Shown: positions 8,440 to 11,404 of the stretch, piece by piece
Layout: each line of letters opens with the position of its first letter
Position numbering within the stretch: position 1 is the first letter of the stretch
The notes under the pieces: generated by a model
Database searches by the model: none
What the model was told of the DNA's origin: nothing
Seen by the model: only the letters and a program-made list of their open reading frames with translations
NCBI GenBank assembly: GCA_002321335.1
Contig: DCMG01000090.1
Span: forward strand, 7,145-18,548
DNA length: 11,404 nucleotides
From: Bacteroidales bacterium UBA1628
Lineage (GTDB): Bacteria > Bacteroidota > Bacteroidia > Bacteroidales > UBA932
Reading direction: 5' to 3'
Translations under genes and position numbers: made by a program

Positions 8440-8530
8440 TTTATCTTATGTATATCATTAACACATTCAATATTAACATGTCTCAGATAGGAGCGGTATT
8501 TATCAGAGACACTTTCTCAAAAGAATTATC
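8440..8530 (+). other. AT-rich intergenic gap, the widest between genes in the window
   Basis: Ninety-one bases, about 29% GC by hand count (26 G+C), separate the GH18-like gene from the DUF4988 gene, whereas genes 1-5 are 3-19 bp apart. I see no good match to the Bacteroidetes -7 element TAnnTTTG with a -33 TTTG. There is a hairpin at 8479-8511 and no strong Shine-Dalgarno sequence before ATG 8531. It may hold a processing site, attenuator or secondary promoter. Confidence 0.5.
8479..8511 (+). promoter_or_regulatory. Intergenic stem-loop upstream of the DUF4988/BACON gene
   Basis: TGTCTCAGATA (8479-8489) pairs with TATCAGAGACA (8501-8511): ten base pairs with a single A-A mismatch in the middle and an 11-base loop. 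No U-tract follows. It lies 19 bases before the ATG at 8531, where it could act on mRNA stability, attenuation or start accessibility. The structure is seen in the sequence; the role is unknown. Confidence 0.5.
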
Positions 8531-10237
8531 ATGAAAGTTTTCAAAAAATTTCTGCCTTCGATTTTGATATCCGCACTTGTCTTTGCAGGATGTCAGGAAT
8601 ACGATGACACCGAGATAACCAGCAGGGTTGACAACCTCGAATCACAGGTCGCGGAGCTGAAAGCTCTCGTTGAGAAGTTGAACAGCAACCTGACCTCTTT
8701 GGTCACGGCAGTGGACGCTCTGAACAACCAGGACGAGATCGTCTCTGTCGAGAAACTACCCGCCGGCAACGGCTACACTATCACATTCAGGAAATCCGGC
8801 ACAATCACCGTTTACAATGGAGAGAAAGGTCTGGACGGAAAGAATGGTACAGATGGAACAGATGGCAAATCCCCTGTCATCAGCATCCGGCAGGACACTG
8901 ACGGCAAGTACTACTGGACACTTGACGGCGAATGGCTTCTGGTCAACAACCAGAAAGTCCCGGCGACCGCTGAGGTGACGGTTCCAAAGATCAAGGTGGA
9001 AGACGGCAAGTTCCTGTTCTCCACCAACGGAACCGACTGGACAGTCATAGGTGATGCCGGCACTTCCGGAATCGGTCTCATAAAGAACGTTCGTGAGGAC
9101 AATGAGAACAACACCGTCATCATCGAACTCTCTGACAGGGAAATTGTGATTCCGAAAGGACAAAGTTTCGCGCTCGTGATCAAGACCGACGAGATCGGAA
9201 TCAAGGCCGGAGAGACCGTCAGCGTGGACTATTCCCTCGTCGCGGCGGAGAACGCCATCGTGAAAGTCCTTCCGGAGAATGGCTACACAGTCACTGTCAA
9301 TCCTGCATCCGGCACTCAAGGCACACTTGGAATCACAGCACCTTCACCAGTCGTCAACGCTTCCATCCTCGTGGTGGCTGTAAACGGCAACGGTGTGATG
9401 TCCGGGAAGATTCTGACTGTCAGCGAAGGTAAACTCGAAGTGAAGGCTGACGCGACTCCTGTCTCTGCGGACGGAGGATCCGTGACAGTTCAGATCACAA
9501 CGAACCTTGACTACGAAGTCGTTATCCCGGAGACTGCGAAGTCGTGGGTGACCCTTGTGCAGACAAAAGCCTTGCGCACGGACAAGGTTACATTTTCTGT
9601 CGCTCCCAACACGGAGGCAAGCCAGAGGGCCGCAGAGATCGAAGTACGTGTGGATGGCGCTAAGGTTCAGACATTCAACATTGTACAACAGGCTAAAACG
9701 GTTGTACCTGAAACTTGGAACAAAGCAAATTTATCATCATTCTATCCTACAGATGATTTTAACTATGCATCTGCACAACCGGAGGATAGAACATCCTCCG
9801 ATAATTGGCAAGGTACTCAGATTTTGCTCTATAATCCATCCAAATTCTACACAAAAGAACCTCGCGCTATAATAGGACTTAGTGGAGCCCCTGATGCTTT
9901 AGGTAAATTAATATCACCTTTGCTTTCTGGTGAATGTACTACTCTAAAGATTGAATATGGATATCACTTTATGGCTACTATGTTGCCGTCAGGCATTTCT
10001 TTTAATGTAAAAATCACAGATCAATCCTCATCAAGCATACTAATGGATAAAAATGTGATTTTTGACAGGAGTGATGACACTGCTTTCAAAAATGCACGGA
10101 ATCAAGTCCAATCTGTAATGTTTGAAAACCTATCCATATCAGGAAACTTTACAATATCAATAACCAACAATGGTCCTTCTGGGAGCGGTAATAAAATCAG
10201 GGACGTTGTTGATATTCTTAATATTTATTGGAAGTAA
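8531..10237 (+). CDS. Multidomain surface lipoprotein: coiled coil, DUF4988, Ig-like, BACON and AT-rich C-terminal module
   Basis: A 568-residue lipoprotein with lipobox FAGC (Cys21). Residues ~28-66 form a coiled coil with heptad Val/Leu positions (RVDNLESQVAELKALVEKL). They lead into the DUF4988 / PL29-lyase N-terminal-type region (to ~175) that includes six Gly-X-Y triplets (GEKGLDGKNGTDGTDGKS, 97-114) and YYWTLDGEWLL (127-137). Residues ~205-300 look like an Ig-like strand-rich domain. Residues ~303-388 are a BACON domain (VSADGGSVTVQITTN; SWVTL; VAPNTEASQRAAEIEV; FNIVQQA). Residues ~392-568 are a beta-rich module I cannot assign. No hydrolase or lyase active site is visible. BACON domains commonly bind glycans or mucin or act as spacers; a surface binding role next to the ENGase is inferred. 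GC falls sharply within the gene at about 9690. Confidence 0.8.
   Translation: MKVFKKFLPSILISALVFAGCQEYDDTEITSRVDNLESQVAELKALVEKLNSNLTSLVTAVDALNNQDEIVSVEKLPAGNGYTITFRKSGTITVYNGEKGLDGKNGTDGTDGKSPVISIRQDTDGKYYWTLDGEWLLVNNQKVPATAEVTVPKIKVEDGKFLFSTNGTDWTVIGDAGTSGIGLIKNVREDNENNTVIIELSDREIVIPKGQSFALVIKTDEIGIKAGETVSVDYSLVAAENAIVKVLPENGYTVTVNPASGTQGTLGITAPSPVVNASILVVAVNGNGVMSGKILTVSEGKLEVKADATPVSADGGSVTVQITTNLDYEVVIPETAKSWVTLVQTKALRTDKVTFSVAPNTEASQRAAEIEVRVDGAKVQTFNIVQQAKTVVPETWNKANLSSFYPTDDFNYASAQPEDRTSSDNWQGTQILLYNPSKFYTKEPRAIIGLSGAPDALGKLISPLLSGECTTLKIEYGYHFMATMLPSGISFNVKITDQSSSSILMDKNVIFDRSDDTAFKNARNQVQSVMFENLSISGNFTISITNNGPSGSGNKIRDVVDILNIYWK
9695..10234 (+). other. AT-rich C-terminal module of unknown family inside the DUF4988/BACON gene
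   Basis: Encodes residues ~389-568. Hand count gives 174 G+C in 480 bases (36%) for 9721-10200, against 130 in 240 (54%) for 8881-9120 of the same gene. Codon choice changes too, with many A/T-ending codons. The break coincides with the end of the BACON domain (FNIVQQA). The encoded segment has alternating strands and Ser/Asn/Gly-rich turns like a carbohydrate-binding or cell-surface beta-sandwich, and ends DVVDILNIYWK. The family is not recognised. Confidence 0.6.
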
Positions 10238-10257
10238 TAACACTAAAAAAGTTTGTT

Positions 10258-11253
10258 ATGTTAAAACATTTTCATTTTCTCGCTATTTCAGCGATGATTT
10301 GCAGTGCAGTATCGTGCAACCAAATCGAACCTCTTCAGGCGACATCGGAACAAGTTGAAGAGACACAAGTGACAACAAGGGCTTATGACGATAAGTCCCC
10401 GACCATCGCCGTGTATGTAGAAACGAATGATGTCAATCCCCTCAACGCAGGTGACTACAAGATGTCAGACGGTTCAACATTCATCGACATCGTAGAATTG
10501 TTCGCTTCCAACATCCATAAGGATGGCAACGGTGACCCGACCCTGTACCTCAATGACAAGCTCACCAACGTCCTTGAGAATGGAGGCGCGGCCACTTACG
10601 TAGCACCTCTTCAGGAAAAGGGTATCAAGGTCCTCCTCACAGTCCTTGGTGACTGGCAGGGAATAGGTGTGGCGAATATGACCGACGCTCAAAGCACAAA
10701 GTTCGCCACCATCCTTGCCTATGCTGTCAACAAGTACGGTCTTGACGGAATTGGTTTTGACGATGAGTACGCCAGCTACAGCGGTTCGCTCGTGTCAAAC
10801 TCTTATGCCCAGATCATCAAAAAACTTCACGCCCTGATGCCGTCTGACAAACTCATCACCGTTTTCGATTGGGGTAACACAGATCAGATTGATGCCGAAG
10901 CCTCAGCCTGCATTGACTATGCTTATCACGGATATTTCGGAAGCTACAACACTTCAAGTGACATTACCGGAATGACTACAGCCAAGTGGTCTCCATTATC
11001 TCTCAATCTTGGAAACTACAATTCAACATCAAGCGTACAAAGTTATGCCAGCAGGGCTCTTGAGAATGGTTATAGTATTCTAATGTGCTTCAATCTAAGG
11101 ACAAGGAATGACCGTGATCCTCTCTCTGTCTTCCAAGCAATATCAAATGGTGTTTATGACGGAGACGAGATCTCTTGCTCAAATGGTAACAGAGCCAGAA
11201 CCGCTGGTTCCGTAGCATCTGGTTATACCATCACATATGAGATGGCCCAGTAA
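10258..11253 (+). CDS. GH18 endo-beta-N-acetylglucosaminidase (EndoH/EndoF type), lipoprotein, intact active site
   Basis: Predicted to cleave the beta-1,4 bond between the two core GlcNAc residues of N-glycans, releasing the oligosaccharide at the cell surface. It is 331 residues from ATG 10258. ATG 10228 would overlap the previous gene and put charged residues before the signal peptide, so 10258 is preferred. The lipobox is AVSC (Cys20), followed by an acidic/Thr-rich linker to about residue 45. The barrel starts at SPTIAVYVETND (47-58). KGIKVLLTVLGDWQGIGVAN (121-140) matches the EndoH strand-3 block, and GLDGIGFDDEYASY (161-174) is the GH18 signature with catalytic Asp168 and Glu170 (bases 10744-10767). 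Gly166 replaces the middle Asp. FDWGN (203-207) and IDYAYHGYFG (219-228) fit later strands. Unlike BT3987 it lacks the DUF1735 domain. Single-domain size matches EndoH and EndoF1. Glycan class (high-mannose, hybrid or complex) cannot be decided here. Confidence 0.9.
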   Translation: MLKHFHFLAISAMICSAVSCNQIEPLQATSEQVEETQVTTRAYDDKSPTIAVYVETNDVNPLNAGDYKMSDGSTFIDIVELFASNIHKDGNGDPTLYLNDKLTNVLENGGAATYVAPLQEKGIKVLLTVLGDWQGIGVANMTDAQSTKFATILAYAVNKYGLDGIGFDDEYASYSGSLVSNSYAQIIKKLHALMPSDKLITVFDWGNTDQIDAEASACIDYAYHGYFGSYNTSSDITGMTTAKWSPLSLNLGNYNSTSSVQSYASRALENGYSILMCFNLRTRNDRDPLSVFQAISNGVYDGDEISCSNGNRARTAGSVASGYTITYEMAQ

Positions 11254-11273
11254 CTTGAAGCAAGCTTAAATAA

Positions 11274-11309
11274 AGGGATAGGGCAGCAACCGCTCCTTGC
11301 CCTATTCCT
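11274..11309. terminator. Probable (bidirectional) transcription terminator after the ENGase gene
   Basis: AGGGATAGGGCA (11274-11285) pairs with TGCCCTATTCCT (11298-11309), twelve pairs with one G-U, and a 12-base loop. On the + strand no T-run follows. On the - strand the stem is followed by TTTATTTAAG, a U-rich tail, so it may serve a convergent gene as well as ending this operon. Confidence 0.65.
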
Positions 11310-11325
11310 ATCAATCCATCTCAAG

Positions 11326-11350
11326 GGAAGATATGACCCTTTCATATTCC
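11326..11350. repeat. Hairpin with two-base bulge
   Basis: GGAA-GA-TATGA (11326-11336) pairs with TCATATTCC (11342-11350): nine pairs, a bulged GA at 11330-11331 and a five-base loop. It sits between two terminator-like stems; its function is unknown. Confidence 0.4.
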
Positions 11351-11364
11351 ATCCCCTCCCACAC

Positions 11365-11404
11365 ATCACCACGGCACAATGCACCCATTGCCCGTGGTGA
11401 TTTT
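11365..11404 (+). terminator. Probable intrinsic terminator at the window edge
   Basis: ATCACCACGG (11365-11374) pairs perfectly with CCGTGGTGAT (11392-11401). An inner stem CAATG/CATTG (11377-11381 with 11386-11390) closes a CACC loop. It is followed at once by TTTT (11401-11404, the first T in the stem), where the window stops, so the U-tract may be longer. The GC-rich stem plus Ts is the classic form. Confidence 0.65.

Larger units (their letters stand above)
11254..11404. other. Non-coding 3' flank with three consecutive hairpins
   Basis: The 151 bases after the ENGase stop codon show no plausible gene on either strand. Three stem-loops fill most of it (11274-11309, 11326-11350, 11365-11401). 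This probably marks the end of the transcription unit and perhaps a convergent neighbour beyond the window. Confidence 0.6.

Noticed and set aside
8819..8872. Gly-X-Y run in gene 6 as a tandem DNA repeat or phage-tail-like collagen gene
   Set aside because: Only six imperfect triplets, inside a recognised DUF4988-type region; short collagen-like turns are usual there.
10228..10257. ATG 10228 as the ENGase start
   Set aside because: It overlaps the previous gene and adds MEVITLKKFV before a complete signal peptide that starts at 10258.
1..11404. CRISPR array, tRNA, rRNA, insertion sequence or attachment site
   Set aside because: No regularly spaced repeats, cloverleaf-type RNA, transposase or terminal inverted repeats were found on reading both strands.

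Overview
The window looks like part of a polysaccharide-utilisation locus (PUL) of a gut-type Bacteroidales bacterium. The evidence is an adjacent SusC/SusD pair, a run of lipoproteins with Bacteroidetes-specific modules (BT_3987-like/DUF1735, LamG, DUF4988, BACON), and short AT-rich intergenic gaps. The high GC of most genes (roughly 55-60% by eye) would suit a lineage such as Rikenellaceae/Alistipes better than a low-GC Bacteroides, but that placement is only a guess. All seven genes are on the + strand.

Layout: (1) 1-3051, a SusC-type TonB-dependent transporter whose 5' end, including most of a probable STN signalling domain, lies outside the window. (2) 3071-4699, a SusD-like lipoprotein. 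(3) 4706-5578, a small GH18-like lipoprotein with no catalytic residues. (4) 5584-6882, a BT_3987-like N-domain plus LamG lipoprotein. (5) 6886-8439, a BT_3987-like N-domain plus a GH18-like barrel whose catalytic Asp/Glu are Trp/Arg. These five are packed with 3-19 bp gaps. A 91-bp AT-rich gap with two hairpins follows. (6) 8531-10237 is a DUF4988/Ig-like/BACON lipoprotein with an AT-rich C-terminal module of unknown family. (7) 10258-11253 is an intact GH18 of the EndoH/EndoF type. The last 151 bp hold three consecutive hairpins, at least one of them terminator-like.

Working model (inference by gene order and family): the locus resembles the Bacteroides thetaiotaomicron BT3983-BT3987 high-mannose N-glycan locus. 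The surface endo-beta-N-acetylglucosaminidase (gene 7) would cut the chitobiose core of N-glycans on glycoproteins. The two dead GH18 folds, the LamG protein and the DUF4988/BACON protein would capture glycan or glycoprotein at the surface, and SusC/SusD would import the released oligosaccharide. No exo-glycosidase, sigma factor or regulator lies within the window. The STN remnant predicts an ECF-sigma/FecR-type anti-sigma pair nearby, most likely upstream. Base composition falls towards the ENGase, with a 36% GC patch in the 3' part of gene 6, so the distal module may have a different history from genes 1-5.
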